A stretch of DNA of 64,000 nucleotides. It comes from Actinomycetes bacterium. GTDB taxonomy: Bacteria; Actinomycetota; Acidimicrobiia; Acidimicrobiales; Microtrichaceae. Below the pieces are notes generated by a model. That model saw only the letters and a list, made by a program, of their open reading frames with translations, was not told the DNA's origin and did no database searches. The stretch spans positions 124,001 through 188,000 of the forward strand of contig JAAEPF010000002.1 in NCBI GenBank assembly GCA_024222295.1, read 5' to 3'. Below, piece after piece: positions 1 through 9,318 of the stretch (position 1 is the first letter of the stretch; every line of letters begins with the position of its first letter). The translations under genes and the position numbers were made by a program.

Positions 1-1155
1 CTCAACAAGGAACTCTGGGACACCTCCCAGGCGTTTGCCGCATGGTGCAACGCCCAGGGCGGAATCGGAGGCCTCGAGATCGAGCTCGTCGACATCGACG
101 GCAAGCTGCTGGAGGTGGAGGCGTCGATGGCGGAGGCCTGCAACGGCGTGTTCATGCTCGTCGGCGGCGGTCAGGTGCAGGACAACCTGCAGTTCTCCGG
201 GAAGCCCGAATCGGACTTCCACGAGTGCGTGCTCGCCGACATCCCCGGGTTCGCCGTGTCTCCCGAGAAGTCCGAGTCGAACGGCCAGATCCAGCCGATC
301 CCGCACCCGTTGTCGGAGGCTCCGTCGTTGTGGATCCGCCAGTTCCAGCAGCTGCACCCCGAAGAGGCCGAGTCGATGGTGGAGGTCTGGGGCGAGCTGC
401 CCGCCATGGAGACCGTCAAGGAGCAGACTGTCGCGATCTTCGACGCCGAGGGCGTCGAGAACGCCGGCGTGTTCCCGTACCCCGTGACCGGCCTCGCCGA
501 CTGGACCCCGCTCGCCCAGCAGATCATCGCCACCGGATCCCAGTCCCTGCACTTCGTCGGTGAGCCGACCAACTTCGCGGCCCTCGTGAAGACGCTGCGC
601 GAGCAGGGCTGGGAGGGTTATCCGGTTGTCGAGACCAACATCTATGACCAGGTGTACGTCGACGCCGCCGGTGCCGACAAGGCTGCCGACACGCTGATCC
701 GCTCGATCTTCCATCCCTTCGAGGAAGCCGACAAGTGGCCGGCAGTGCAGCAGTACATCGACATCCTCAACGACAATGTCGATGACCCCAAGATCGCGCT
801 GCTCGGCATGCAGAGCTTCTCCGGTTGGCTCCTGTTCGCCGACTCCGCCAGGGCTTGCGGTGAGGCCAACGACGGCGTCGTCACCCGGGACTGTGTGCTC
901 GAGACGGCCGCGGAAGTCGATGACTGGACAGCCGGTGGGCTTCACGCTCCGACCAACCCCGGTCCCGAAGGTGGTGGCTCGCCGGTTTGCGGCATGCTCA
1001 TCCGGGTCACCGAGAGCGGTGAATTCGAGCGGTACTTCCCCGAGATCGGCAGCGAGGACGACGATCTCGACGGCTTCGGTTGCGACGACACCGCAGTGGT
1101 GGACGTGCCGGCCAACGCAGGACTCGGCGTCACGAGCGACAAGCAGCCCATCTGA
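1..1155 (+). CDS. Branched-chain amino acid-type ABC transporter substrate-binding protein (5' partial)
   Basis: The frame is open from base 1, so the N-terminus and any signal peptide lie outside the window; 384 residues are visible. The composition and spacing fit a type I periplasmic (LivK-like) binding protein: an N-terminal lobe with an AWCNAQGG-like helix, then the segment around LVGGG, and a second lobe rich in acidic loops. The strongest evidence is context, because a LivH/LivM permease and LivG and LivF ATPases follow on the same strand. It would capture leucine/isoleucine/valine or a similar amide outside the membrane and deliver it to the permease. The ligand cannot be told from sequence; related proteins bind urea, amides or aromatic acids. 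The stop is TGA at 1153. Confidence 0.8.
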   Translation, partial: LNKELWDTSQAFAAWCNAQGGIGGLEIELVDIDGKLLEVEASMAEACNGVFMLVGGGQVQDNLQFSGKPESDFHECVLADIPGFAVSPEKSESNGQIQPIPHPLSEAPSLWIRQFQQLHPEEAESMVEVWGELPAMETVKEQTVAIFDAEGVENAGVFPYPVTGLADWTPLAQQIIATGSQSLHFVGEPTNFAALVKTLREQGWEGYPVVETNIYDQVYVDAAGADKAADTLIRSIFHPFEEADKWPAVQQYIDILNDNVDDPKIALLGMQSFSGWLLFADSARACGEANDGVVTRDCVLETAAEVDDWTAGGLHAPTNPGPEGGGSPVCGMLIRVTESGEFERYFPEIGSEDDDLDGFGCDDTAVVDVPANAGLGVTSDKQPI

Positions 1156-1269
1156 GCTGCAGTCCTGGCGAACCGAGCGCGGCGCGATCCGCTCCGAAGG
1201 GGTGACCGCACCGCCTAAGGTTCTCGGACCTGCCAACGGGCGACCCACGAAGCGGACCGGCACGAACCA

Positions 1270-3675
1270 GTGGACAAGTTCCTGACATTCACAGTCCTCG
1301 GACTGTCACAGGCCGCGATCTTCGCGATCGCGTCGAGCGGCCTGGTCGTGACCTACACGACCTCGGGCATCTTCAACTTCGCGCACGGCGCGTTCGGGAT
1401 GATGGCCGCGTTCACCTACTGGCAGGTCCACGTGTCGTGGGGCGTGCCCACCTGGCCCGCATTCTTCCTGGTGGTGCTGGTGATCGCGCCGCTGTTCGGC
1501 GCCGGTGTCGAACGCTTCATCATGCGCGGCATCGAGGGCGCGCAGGAGGTCGTGAAGATCGTGGTGACCGTGTCACTCATGGTCGCGCTCATATTCATCG
1601 CCCTGTGGATCTGGCCGGAGGACCGCGCACGACCACTCGGCGCCCTCGTGGAAGGTGGTGACCTCAAGGTGGCTGGGGTCACCCTCACCGGCCAGCGTCT
1701 GCTCACCATCGGCATCGCGGTGATCGTGGCGATCGCGCTCAGGTTTATCCTGCGGGGCACCCGCTTGGGCATCGCCATGCGCGCCGTGGTGGACGACCGC
1801 TCGTTGTTGCAGCTCAACGGCGGCCGTCCCGGCCGCACATCGATGTTGTCGTGGGCCCTGGGTGCGTCGCTCGCGGCCGTCTCCGGCGTGCTCATCGGAG
1901 CCGAGCAGGCCCCATCGGTCATCCCGCTGACGCTGTTGGTGGTCAACGCCTATGCGGCGGCGGTGGTGGGCAGGCTGAGGAGCATCCCGGGGGCGTTCCT
2001 CGGGTCGATCATCCTCGGTCTCTCCATCTCCTATGTGGGTGCCTACGTGCCCAGCGACGCGTCGCTCGGGCCCATCGGCCTCAACGGCCTGGCGCGCGCG
2101 GTACCGGCGATCATGTTGTTCGTCGTCATCCTGTTGCAGCCCCATGTGCCGTTGCGTGCGCACAGCCTCGACCGTGTTCGCAAGCCCATGCCGATCCCGA
2201 CCCAGCGCCTGGCGCTGATCGGTGGCACCGTGCTGGTGCTTGCCGTGGTGGCCATCGGGTCACTCATGTCCGGCCCCGACCAGGGCACGATGCTGAAGGG
2301 TTTCGGCTTCGCCATCGCGACGCTGTCGCTCGTGCCGCTCACCGGCTACTCGGGGCAGATCTCACTCGCCCAGATGACCTTCGTGGGCATCGGCGCGGTG
2401 GTGATGGCCAACTGGGGAGCAAGCGGCAACATCGTGTGGGTGTTGGTGGCGGTCGGCGTTTGCGCAGTGGTGGGCGCGCTGGTGGCCCTGCCTGCGATGC
2501 GGCTTCAGGGCATCTACCTGGCCCTCGCAACTGCCGCGTTCGGCATCTTCTGCTTCTGGATGGTGTTCAGCCAGCAGGAGCTGATGACGGGCGGTGTGGC
2601 CAATGTGCCCCGCACCACGATCGGCCCGATAGAAGTCAGTTCGAGTTACGGACAGCTGATTGTGCTTGCGGTTGCGTTCGCGCTGATGGCCAACGTTCTC
2701 GTGGCGCTGCGTCGCAGCGCCTGGGGTCGGCGGCTCACCGCCATGCGTGACTCACCCGTCGCGTGCGCAACGCTCGGGCTCAATCTTCTGTCGACCAAGG
2801 TCGGTGTGTTCGCCCTCTCCGCGGCGATCGCCGGTGCCGGCGGCGCACTTGCCGGTCGCACGTTCGTTGTCGACGAGTTCGGCCTCGACCAGTCGCTGCC
2901 CATCACGATGCTCGCCGTCGTGGGCGGGATCGGGTCGGTGGGCGGCGCGTTGCTGGGCGGCCTGCTGCTGGGCGCCCAGCCGATCGCCACCACGCTGCTG
3001 GCCGCCAACGCGATCGGCATCTTCGGCTTCGCCAGCGCGTCGGTCACCCAGATCCTGTCCGTGATGCCGGGATTCATGGGTATCAGCCTCGGCCGCAACC
3101 CCGACGGGGCGGCATCCGAGATCGGCGAGGCCTACCGCGACTTCTCCAGGTCCAGCGCGGCGATCGTCGCGGCGCTCGTGTCAGCCGGCGCACTCTGGTA
3201 CGCGGCGCGCACGGACCTGATCGAGAACTGGGGATTCTTCGCGGCGATGGTTGCACTGGCGTTCGGTGTGCTGCCGGTGTTGCCCGCGGTCCTGCCTCCG
3301 ACGGGTATGAAGCGCGTAGGCCGCACCGTGCCGACCGCCGTCTGGCTCGTGCTGGCGCTCGTGGGCACGGCCCTCATCCCGTGGGAAGACCTCACAGCGT
3401 CCAACGGCTTCCGCCTGCTGCTGGTGATCCTGTGGTCGGTGCTCGTGGCCATCACCTCCATCGGCGTGCTCGGGGTCAATCCCACTCCGCGCCAGCTCGG
3501 GGACGCACCGTCGCCCGATGACGCAGGCCTCGGGGCGGAGCTGACACGCGCCGACGCACTGGCAGCCGGCACTGCAGTCGGCATCGAGGAGTCCGCCCTG
3601 GCGATGCCCACCTCCGAGGCACTCGAGGCCATGGGGCCGCTGGCGGATCCGAACACTGAGGGAGCGGCCCGATGA
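1270..3675 (+). CDS. Fused LivH-LivM branched-chain amino acid ABC permease with extra membrane tail
   Basis: The 801-residue protein joins the two permeases of a Liv transporter. Residues about 1-300 are LivH-like (start FTVLGLSQAAIFAIASSG, then FNFAHGAFGMM). Residues about 310-610 are LivM-like (GYSGQISLAQMTFVGIGA, then the LRLQGIYLALATAAFG-type EAA region). A further 190 residues contain about four membrane segments and an acidic Ala-rich tail not expected in either family. The start is GTG at 1270; no clear ribosome site is seen. The stop overlaps the livG start in ATGA. Function: inner-membrane channel of the importer whose ATPases are encoded next. The fusion itself is secure because no stop or frame change interrupts it; the role of the tail is unknown. 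Confidence 0.88.
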   Translation: MDKFLTFTVLGLSQAAIFAIASSGLVVTYTTSGIFNFAHGAFGMMAAFTYWQVHVSWGVPTWPAFFLVVLVIAPLFGAGVERFIMRGIEGAQEVVKIVVTVSLMVALIFIALWIWPEDRARPLGALVEGGDLKVAGVTLTGQRLLTIGIAVIVAIALRFILRGTRLGIAMRAVVDDRSLLQLNGGRPGRTSMLSWALGASLAAVSGVLIGAEQAPSVIPLTLLVVNAYAAAVVGRLRSIPGAFLGSIILGLSISYVGAYVPSDASLGPIGLNGLARAVPAIMLFVVILLQPHVPLRAHSLDRVRKPMPIPTQRLALIGGTVLVLAVVAIGSLMSGPDQGTMLKGFGFAIATLSLVPLTGYSGQISLAQMTFVGIGAVVMANWGASGNIVWVLVAVGVCAVVGALVALPAMRLQGIYLALATAAFGIFCFWMVFSQQELMTGGVANVPRTTIGPIEVSSSYGQLIVLAVAFALMANVLVALRRSAWGRRLTAMRDSPVACATLGLNLLSTKVGVFALSAAIAGAGGALAGRTFVVDEFGLDQSLPITMLAVVGGIGSVGGALLGGLLLGAQPIATTLLAANAIGIFGFASASVTQILSVMPGFMGISLGRNPDGAASEIGEAYRDFSRSSAAIVAALVSAGALWYAARTDLIENWGFFAAMVALAFGVLPVLPAVLPPTGMKRVGRTVPTAVWLVLALVGTALIPWEDLTASNGFRLLLVILWSVLVAITSIGVLGVNPTPRQLGDAPSPDDAGLGAELTRADALAAGTAVGIEESALAMPTSEALEAMGPLADPNTEGAAR

Positions 3676-4430
3676 CAGGGCTCGAGGCCTCCAACGTCAC
3701 CGTGCGATTCGGTGGGCACCAGGCGCTGAGCGACGTATCCGTCTCGGTCGATCCCGGCAGGATCGTGGGGCTGATCGGCCCCAATGGCGCCGGCAAGACG
3801 ACCCTCTTCAACGCTGTCTGCGGCGTCATCCAACCGGCCGCGGGCACGGTGACCCTCAACGGCCGTGACGTCTCGGCCATGCCCACGCACAAGCGTGCCC
3901 GCCAGGGCCTCGGGCGCACCTTCCAGCGCCTCGAGGTGTTCTCCTCGCTCAGCGTCGCCGACAACATCCGCGCCGGGCTCGAGATCCGCCAGACGTGGGC
4001 GATGCGCGGCGGTGCGGCGCCGCAGTACCTGGCAGCCGGGCAGGACCTGCCACACCAGGCCGAGGTGGCAATGATCCTCGACCGCCTGGGGTTGTCCGAA
4101 CTCGCGTCCGTGCCCGTCGGGTCCCTGCCGACCGGGCAGGCCCGACTCGTGGAGCTCGGCCGTGCACTGGCGGCACGCCCACGGGTGCTGCTGCTCGACG
4201 AGCCCGCTTCGGGCCTCGACGACAACGAGACCCAGGACTTCGGCAAGCTGCTGCTGGAGTTGGCCGAAGCAGGTCTCGGGATCCTCCTTGTCGAACACGA
4301 CGTCGGGCTGGTCATGCAGGTGTGCTCGGAGATCTACGTTCTCGACTTCGGCCAGATCATCGCCCACGGTGACCCCGACACGGTCCGCGCCAACGAGGCC
4401 GTGGTGGCCGCCTACCTGGGAGCCGGGTGA
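3672..4430 (+). CDS. livG: Branched-chain amino acid ABC transporter ATP-binding protein LivG
   Basis: The 252-residue ATPase has Walker A GPNGAGKTT at about residues 36-44, signature LPTGQ near 152 (many LivG proteins have LPYGQ), Walker B VLLLDEPASGLDD near 170 and a switch His in LLVEHDVGLV. The insertion after Walker A (GRTFQRLEVF) is typical of LivG. It pairs with LivF to energise amino acid uptake through the fused permease. The start ATG overlaps the permease stop by four bases and its own stop overlaps the livF start, so translation is likely coupled. Confidence 0.93.
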   Translation: MTGLEASNVTVRFGGHQALSDVSVSVDPGRIVGLIGPNGAGKTTLFNAVCGVIQPAAGTVTLNGRDVSAMPTHKRARQGLGRTFQRLEVFSSLSVADNIRAGLEIRQTWAMRGGAAPQYLAAGQDLPHQAEVAMILDRLGLSELASVPVGSLPTGQARLVELGRALAARPRVLLLDEPASGLDDNETQDFGKLLLELAEAGLGILLVEHDVGLVMQVCSEIYVLDFGQIIAHGDPDTVRANEAVVAAYLGAG

Positions 4431-5143
4431 GCGCCATGGACGCCTCGACACCACTGCTCGAGCTGAAGGGCGTAACCGCCGCCTACGGCACCATCCAGGT
4501 CCTGCACGGGGTCGACCTCACGGTCCCGGCCGGATCGGTTGTGGCGTTGCTCGGGCCCAACGGCGCGGGCAAGACCACCACGTTGTCCGTGGCGTGCGGC
4601 CTGTTGGAGCCCACGGCGGGCAAGGTGATGATGGCCGGTTCCGACGTGACCGGCGCCCGCGCCGAGGACCTCGCCCGGCGAGGCGTGGTGACCATTCCCG
4701 AGGGCAAGGGGATCTTCCCCAACCTCACCGTGCGCGAGAACCTGTTGATGGCCACCTACTCGGGCGTCGACATGGCGCATGTGGAAGAGGTCGCCTACAG
4801 CCGATTCCCACGCCTGGGCGAGCGCCGGGGTCAGGTCGCCGGCACGCTGTCGGGTGGCGAGCAGCAGATGCTCGCCATGTCGCGCGGCCTCGCCACCGAG
4901 CCGGCGGTGCTGCTCCTCGACGAGTTGAGCATGGGCCTGGCTCCGCTCGTGGTGGAGGAGCTCTACGGGATCGTCGCCCAGATAGCGCGGTCCGGCACCT
5001 CGATCCTCGTGGTCGAGCAGTTCGCGCGTACGGTGCTGGGCGTTGCGGACCTCGCTGCGGTGATGGTCAATGGCCTGGTCCGCGCAGTCGGCAGACCCGA
5101 TGAGATCGAGAACGAACTATCAGCCGCATACCTGGGAGCGTGA
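4427..5143 (+). CDS. livF: Branched-chain amino acid ABC transporter ATP-binding protein LivF
   Basis: The 238-residue protein has Walker A GPNGAGKTT near residue 40, the LivF-type segment GVVTIPEGKGIFPNLTV, signature LSGGEQQMLAMSRGL, and Walker B VLLLDELSMGLAPL. The second ATPase of the Liv importer normally has exactly these features. The start GTG at 4427 overlaps the livG stop; an in-frame ATG at 4436 is an alternative that removes three residues. It is the fourth gene of the transport operon. Confidence 0.92.
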   Translation: MSAMDASTPLLELKGVTAAYGTIQVLHGVDLTVPAGSVVALLGPNGAGKTTTLSVACGLLEPTAGKVMMAGSDVTGARAEDLARRGVVTIPEGKGIFPNLTVRENLLMATYSGVDMAHVEEVAYSRFPRLGERRGQVAGTLSGGEQQMLAMSRGLATEPAVLLLDELSMGLAPLVVEELYGIVAQIARSGTSILVVEQFARTVLGVADLAAVMVNGLVRAVGRPDEIENELSAAYLGA

Positions 5144-5149
5144 GCAACC

Positions 5150-5674
5150 GTGAGTGACAACCCGACGTCCGACAACCCCGTGCGGATCCAGCAATTCCGT
5201 GACGACATGGACCGCATGAACCTGAAGGGCGCAGGAGCCGGCTCGGAGCGTTGGATGCTCGTGGTCGGAACCCTGCTCGCGATCGCGGGCGTACTGCTCG
5301 GGATCCTGGGTGCGGTCAACACGATCAACGCCGGTGACTCGCCCACCGACCAGCGCGCCTTCATCGCGTCGGGGTCGTTGCTCGGAATCGTGCTGGTGAT
5401 AGCGGGCGCCGCATTGTTCGTGCGCTTCTCACTCGGTCGTTTCCTGCGTTTCTGGCTGATCCGTCTCGTCTACGAGGCACGCTCTGACACCGATCGCGTG
5501 GTCGATGCGATCGAGCGCGCGTCGGGGCTCGAGTCGACCATTCCCCAGGCACCCACTGCTCCGGCAGCGAATCACGGGACGCAACCAGCACCACCGGCAC
5601 AACCAGCACAGCCGGCGCCCGCTCAGGTTGCTCCTCCCGCCCAGCAGCAGTGGAATCCGCCGGCCCAGGGTTGA
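5150..5674 (+). CDS. Small membrane protein of unknown function
   Basis: The 174-residue protein has a polar N-terminus (about 35 residues), two hydrophobic segments (about 37-60 and 74-95) separated by a loop with NAGDSPTDQ, a basic amphipathic stretch, then a Pro/Ala/Gln-rich disordered tail from about residue 130. I do not recognise a family. It begins with GTG six bases after livF and is probably co-transcribed with the transporter. It ends just before the ATP synthase promoter. Its role could be an accessory to the transporter or simply a passenger. Confidence 0.7.
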   Translation: MSDNPTSDNPVRIQQFRDDMDRMNLKGAGAGSERWMLVVGTLLAIAGVLLGILGAVNTINAGDSPTDQRAFIASGSLLGIVLVIAGAALFVRFSLGRFLRFWLIRLVYEARSDTDRVVDAIERASGLESTIPQAPTAPAANHGTQPAPPAQPAQPAPAQVAPPAQQQWNPPAQG

Positions 5675-5686
5675 TGCGTGACGGAT

Positions 5687-5715
5687 TTGCCCGGTAACGG
5701 GACCACCAATAGATT
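5687..5715 (+). promoter_or_regulatory. Candidate promoter of the ATP synthase operon
   Basis: TTGCCC (5687-5692), a 17-base spacer and TAGATT (5710-5715) match a housekeeping promoter. It sits in the only sizeable gap before the ATP synthase genes, 60 bases ahead of the first start codon. Not tested; inference from spacing and sequence. Confidence 0.55.
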
Positions 5716-5775
5716 GGGAAAGGTTTCACAAGCGCCTCTCTCCCATGTGGTGCCCTCCCACCAGCCAAGCGGCAG

Positions 5776-6036
5776 ATGACCTCGGAAAACCCCTCCACCC
5801 GAACCTTCACCGACGCAGCCCGAAGGAGCACTGGCTCCTTCGAACTCGTGCTCGGCCCGGTGCTCATGGCACTGCTCGGCCTCGTGGTCGACCGCTGGCT
5901 CGGTACTGCGCCGCTGTTCATCCTGCTGTTCACGCTCTGGGGAGTGATAGGCGCAGGGGTTTCGCTCTTCTACCGCTACCGCACCCAGGTGGCCTCGGTG
6001 CAGGTGGCCCGGGACGACGCTGGCGGTGAGTCGTGA
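5776..6036 (+). CDS. AtpZ/AtpI-family small membrane protein
   Basis: The 86-residue protein has two membrane segments (about 24-42 and 47-68) joined by a short loop with DRWLG, the pattern of the AtpZ/AtpI family found at the head of ATP synthase operons (FELVLGPVLMALLGLVVDRWLGT). Such proteins are linked to assembly of the c-ring or to ion supply. It precedes an AtpI-like gene, with which it overlaps by four bases (GTGA). Confidence 0.75.
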   Translation: MTSENPSTRTFTDAARRSTGSFELVLGPVLMALLGLVVDRWLGTAPLFILLFTLWGVIGAGVSLFYRYRTQVASVQVARDDAGGES

Positions 6037-6500
6037 CCACGGCCAATGACCCCATGGTGGTGCGCGTCGAGGGCCCGTCGCCCGCGATGGCGGTAGCAGT
6101 CGATCTGGCGAAGCGGAGCGTGTGGCTCCTTCCGGTGGTCATCTTCGTGAGCGCCGCGATCTGGGGCATCGATGGGGTGGCCTCCACCCTGTACGCACTC
6201 GCGATCGTGGTCGTGAACTTCCTGCTCGCCGGCTGGATGCTTGCCGTGACGGGCCGCATCTCGGCAGCCGTCATGGGCGCAGCTGCCCTGTTCGGCTTCT
6301 TGCTGAGGCTTGGCCTCATCTTCATTGCCGTGCTTCTCGTGAAGGACGCCGCCTGGCTCGAGTTGGTGCCATTCGGCATCACTCTGGTAGCCACCCACCT
6401 GGTGCTGCTCTTCTGGGAGATGCGCCACATCTCGTCGTCGCTCGCCTTCCCGGGCCTCAAGCCCGGTGACGAGCCCAATCCCTACCTGCCTCAGAAATAG
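6033..6500 (+). CDS. ATP synthase protein I (AtpI-like)
   Basis: The 155-residue protein has four membrane segments at about 29-49, 52-74, 80-103 and 110-130. Its size, four-helix layout and position directly before atpB fit the AtpI group, which helps assemble the c-ring. The GTG start overlaps the preceding stop. The cytosolic tail ends in a Pro-rich segment (PGLKPGDEPNPYLP) that is common in actinobacterial members. Confidence 0.72.
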   Translation: MTTANDPMVVRVEGPSPAMAVAVDLAKRSVWLLPVVIFVSAAIWGIDGVASTLYALAIVVVNFLLAGWMLAVTGRISAAVMGAAALFGFLLRLGLIFIAVLLVKDAAWLELVPFGITLVATHLVLLFWEMRHISSSLAFPGLKPGDEPNPYLPQK

Positions 6501-6511
6501 GAGCCCGCTCG

Positions 6512-7321
6512 ATGCTCGCTGCGCTCGCCAACCCAGTCCTGCTCGCTGCCGAAGGTGGCGGCGGGGGCGTGGAGTTCCCGCCGATCAACCTGATCGTGAT
6601 CTGGCCCTCGTACTTCGGTGGTGACAACTGGTGGGCGTTCAACAAGATCGCCCTGATCTCCATGATCGGCATGATCGCCCCCGTGATCCTGTTCTGGTTC
6701 GCGAAGCGCAAGGCCCAGCTGGTGCCCAAGGGCGTGCAGAACGTGGCAGAGACCTCGATCGACTTCGTCGAGGAGCAGGTCGTGCTCCCGGCGATCGGGC
6801 CCGATGGCATGCGCTACCTGCCGATGCTGATCTCGATGTTCTTCTTCATCTGGATCGGCAACCTCTTCGAGGTGATCCCCACCGCGCACATGCCGGCAAA
6901 TGCCCGCATGGCCAATCCGTTGATGCTGGCGCTCGTCGCCTGGGTCATGTTCATCGGGGTGGGTCTGAAGCACCACGGCCTCGGGTACCTCAAGGAAGCG
7001 CTGTTCCCGCCGGGAGTGCCGAAGGCCCTGTACCTGCTGGTGACGCCGATCGAGTTCCTTTCGACCTTCATCATCCGGCCCTTCTCGCTGGCAGTCCGAC
7101 TCTTCGCGAACATGCTGGCGGGTCACATCCTGCTGGTCACCTTCTCGGTGCTCACCATCACGCTGATGGTGGGCAGCATCATGCTCGTCGTGGGAACGCT
7201 GAGCTTCGCCATGCTCGTCGCCTTCACCGCATTCGAGTTCATGGTGGCCTTCCTGCAGGCCTTCATCTTCAGCCTGCTCACCGCTGTGTACATAGGCGGC
7301 GCACTGCACCCGGCGCACTGA
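6512..7321 (+). CDS. atpB: F0F1 ATP synthase subunit a
   Basis: The 269-residue membrane protein forms the proton half-channels next to the c-ring. The essential Arg is R196 in FSLAVRLFANMLAGH, followed by the C-terminal helices with FEFMVAFLQAFIFSLLTAVYI, which carry the conserved Gln and aromatic residues. The N-terminal segment (GVEFPPINLIVIWPSYF) faces outside. The start ATG is 11 bases after the atpI stop, with GGAGC just upstream. All key residues of a working subunit a are present. Confidence 0.96.
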   Translation: MLAALANPVLLAAEGGGGGVEFPPINLIVIWPSYFGGDNWWAFNKIALISMIGMIAPVILFWFAKRKAQLVPKGVQNVAETSIDFVEEQVVLPAIGPDGMRYLPMLISMFFFIWIGNLFEVIPTAHMPANARMANPLMLALVAWVMFIGVGLKHHGLGYLKEALFPPGVPKALYLLVTPIEFLSTFIIRPFSLAVRLFANMLAGHILLVTFSVLTITLMVGSIMLVVGTLSFAMLVAFTAFEFMVAFLQAFIFSLLTAVYIGGALHPAH

Positions 7322-7701
<380 letters not shown>

Positions 7702-7702
<1 letters not shown>

Positions 7703-8238
7703 TGTTGGCCTCACTTCTCGCCCTCGCGGCCGAGGGGGATCCCACCGACATCAACCCCGTCATCCCCGACACCATCGGGGAGATCTTCTGGGGTGCGGTG
7801 GCGTTCTTCTCGCTGTGGATCCTGATGCGGTACTGGCTGCTGCCACCGCTGCTGAAGGTCCGCGAGGAGCGACGCGCCAAGGAGATCGCAGATCTCGAGG
7901 CGGCCGAGGAAGCCAAGGTCGCAGCCGAGCAGGTGCGCCGTGACTACGACGCCACCATCGCCGAGGCCCGCGCCGCGGCAGCGACCGTGCTGGAGGAGGC
8001 CCGTGCGGCCGCAGAGCACGAGCGTGGCCAGAAGGTGGCGGCGGCTGAGTCCGAGGTGGCCGAGCAGCGTCAGGCTGCGATGGCCGAACTCGAGGCTGCC
8101 CGCGCAGCGGCCATCGGTGCCATGGGCGGCGACGTCGCCGACCTGGCCGTGACCGCTGCCTCGAAGGTCGTCGACGCACCCGTGGAGGCCGGTTCGCACC
8201 GCGCCGCCATCGACTCGTTCGTGGAGGAGTCCCGATGA
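7702..8238 (+). CDS. atpF: F0F1 ATP synthase subunit b
   Basis: The 178-residue peripheral-stalk protein has one membrane helix at about 28-46 (GEIFWGAVAFFSLWILMRYWLLPPL) and then a long alanine/glutamate coiled coil to the C-terminus. It anchors the catalytic head to subunit a. It is the first of two adjacent b-type genes; its stop overlaps the start of the second (ATGA). Confidence 0.92.
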
Positions 8239-8774
8239 ACAGCTTCTTCCTCTTCGCCATCGAGGAGGGTGCCGAGAACGGCGCCTGGTTCCCACACGAC
8301 ATGCGTGAGGTGTTCTGGGGCTCCCTGGCGTTCCTCATCGTCATGGCCCTGCTGTGGAAGTTCGCCAAGAAGCCAGGCAGTGACTTCTTTTCGAACCGCA
8401 CCGCAAAGATCGCCGACAGCCTGGACGCCGCAGCCAAAGCACGCAGCGACGCCGAGGCCGAGCGCGACCGCATCAAGGCCGCACTCGCCGACTCCGACGC
8501 CGAGGCCACACGGATCATCGAGGAGGGCCGACAGTCAGCAGATGCGCTCACCGCTGACATCGCCGCCCGAGCCGAACGTGATGTGGTCTCGGTCAACGAG
8601 CGCGCCGAAGTGGACCTCACAGCCACCCGAAACCAGATGGAGGCCGACCTGGCAGGGGAGCTCTCCCGCCTGGCACTCGGCGCCGCCGAGAAGGTCGTCG
8701 AGGACGAGCTGGACACTGCGAGTCAGCAGCGTCTGATCGACTCCTACATCAACGACATCGGCTCCCAGAACTGA
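8235..8774 (+). CDS. Second F0F1 ATP synthase b-type subunit (b')
   Basis: The 179-residue protein has the same plan as subunit b: a membrane helix at about 25-45 (REVFWGSLAFLIVMALLWKFA) and a long coiled coil. Sequence identity to the first b protein is low outside the VFWG/IFWG helix start, so it is not a recent copy. In Mycobacterium the b-like N-terminus is fused to delta in one AtpH protein; here it is a separate gene eight bases before atpH. A b/b' heterodimeric stalk is inferred. Confidence 0.88.
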   Translation: MNSFFLFAIEEGAENGAWFPHDMREVFWGSLAFLIVMALLWKFAKKPGSDFFSNRTAKIADSLDAAAKARSDAEAERDRIKAALADSDAEATRIIEEGRQSADALTADIAARAERDVVSVNERAEVDLTATRNQMEADLAGELSRLALGAAEKVVEDELDTASQQRLIDSYINDIGSQN

Positions 8775-8782
8775 GACGAGAG

Positions 8783-9310
8783 ATGACCGACACCCGAACC
8801 ACCGCCTATGCCGAGGCCCTGCTCGCCATCGCACGCGCCGAGGGCGACCTCGACACGGTGGCCGACCAGATGTTCTCCGTCGGCCAGGCCGTCGAATCCG
8901 ACGAACAGCTCCGCTCGACCGTCACCGACTCCCGCCTTCCGGCGGAGCGGCGGGCGCAGGTCATCGAGGACCTGCTCGACGGCAAGGCCTCTGCCCTCAC
9001 CACGGCGCTCGCGTCGATGGTCGTGGCGGTCGGCCGCGGTTCGGAGCTGCCGGCCATCGCCCGCGAGATGAGCCGCATCGCGGCCGAGGGCACCGGCGCA
9101 GTAGTCGCTGAGGCCCGTTCCGCGGTCCCGCTCACCGACGAGCAGATCGCACGCCTCGAAGAGGCGCTCACGGCCAAGCTCGGCCGCCAGGTGAGCGTCC
9201 GCAACATTGTCGACCCGACCGTAATGGGCGGGGTCGTGACCCAGATCGGTGACGAAGTCATCGATGGTTCGGTCCGCGCCCGCCTCAACCAGCTTCGTGA
9301 AGCCTTCTAG
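8783..9310 (+). CDS. atpH: F0F1 ATP synthase subunit delta
   Basis: The 175-residue protein has the helical N-terminal domain ([21 protein letters not shown]) and the conserved C-terminal part ([45 protein letters not shown]). It caps the alpha/beta hexamer and ties it to the b/b' stalk. The length matches free-standing delta subunits, unlike the fused mycobacterial form. Start ATG; GAGACGAGAG upstream can act as ribosome site. Confidence 0.93.
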   Translation: MTDTRTTAYAEALLAIARAEGDLDTVADQMFSVGQAVESDEQLRSTVTDSRLPAERRAQVIEDLLDGKASALTTALASMVVAVGRGSELPAIAREMSRIAAEGTGAVVAEARSAVPLTDEQIARLEEALTAKLGRQVSVRNIVDPTVMGGVVTQIGDEVIDGSVRARLNQLREAF

Positions 9311-9318
9311 GAGCAGCT

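Noticed and set aside
3132-4454. Long minus-strand frame (440 codons) across the permease tail and livG
   Set aside because: It lies opposite clear transporter genes and shows no family; long antisense frames are expected in high-GC coding DNA.
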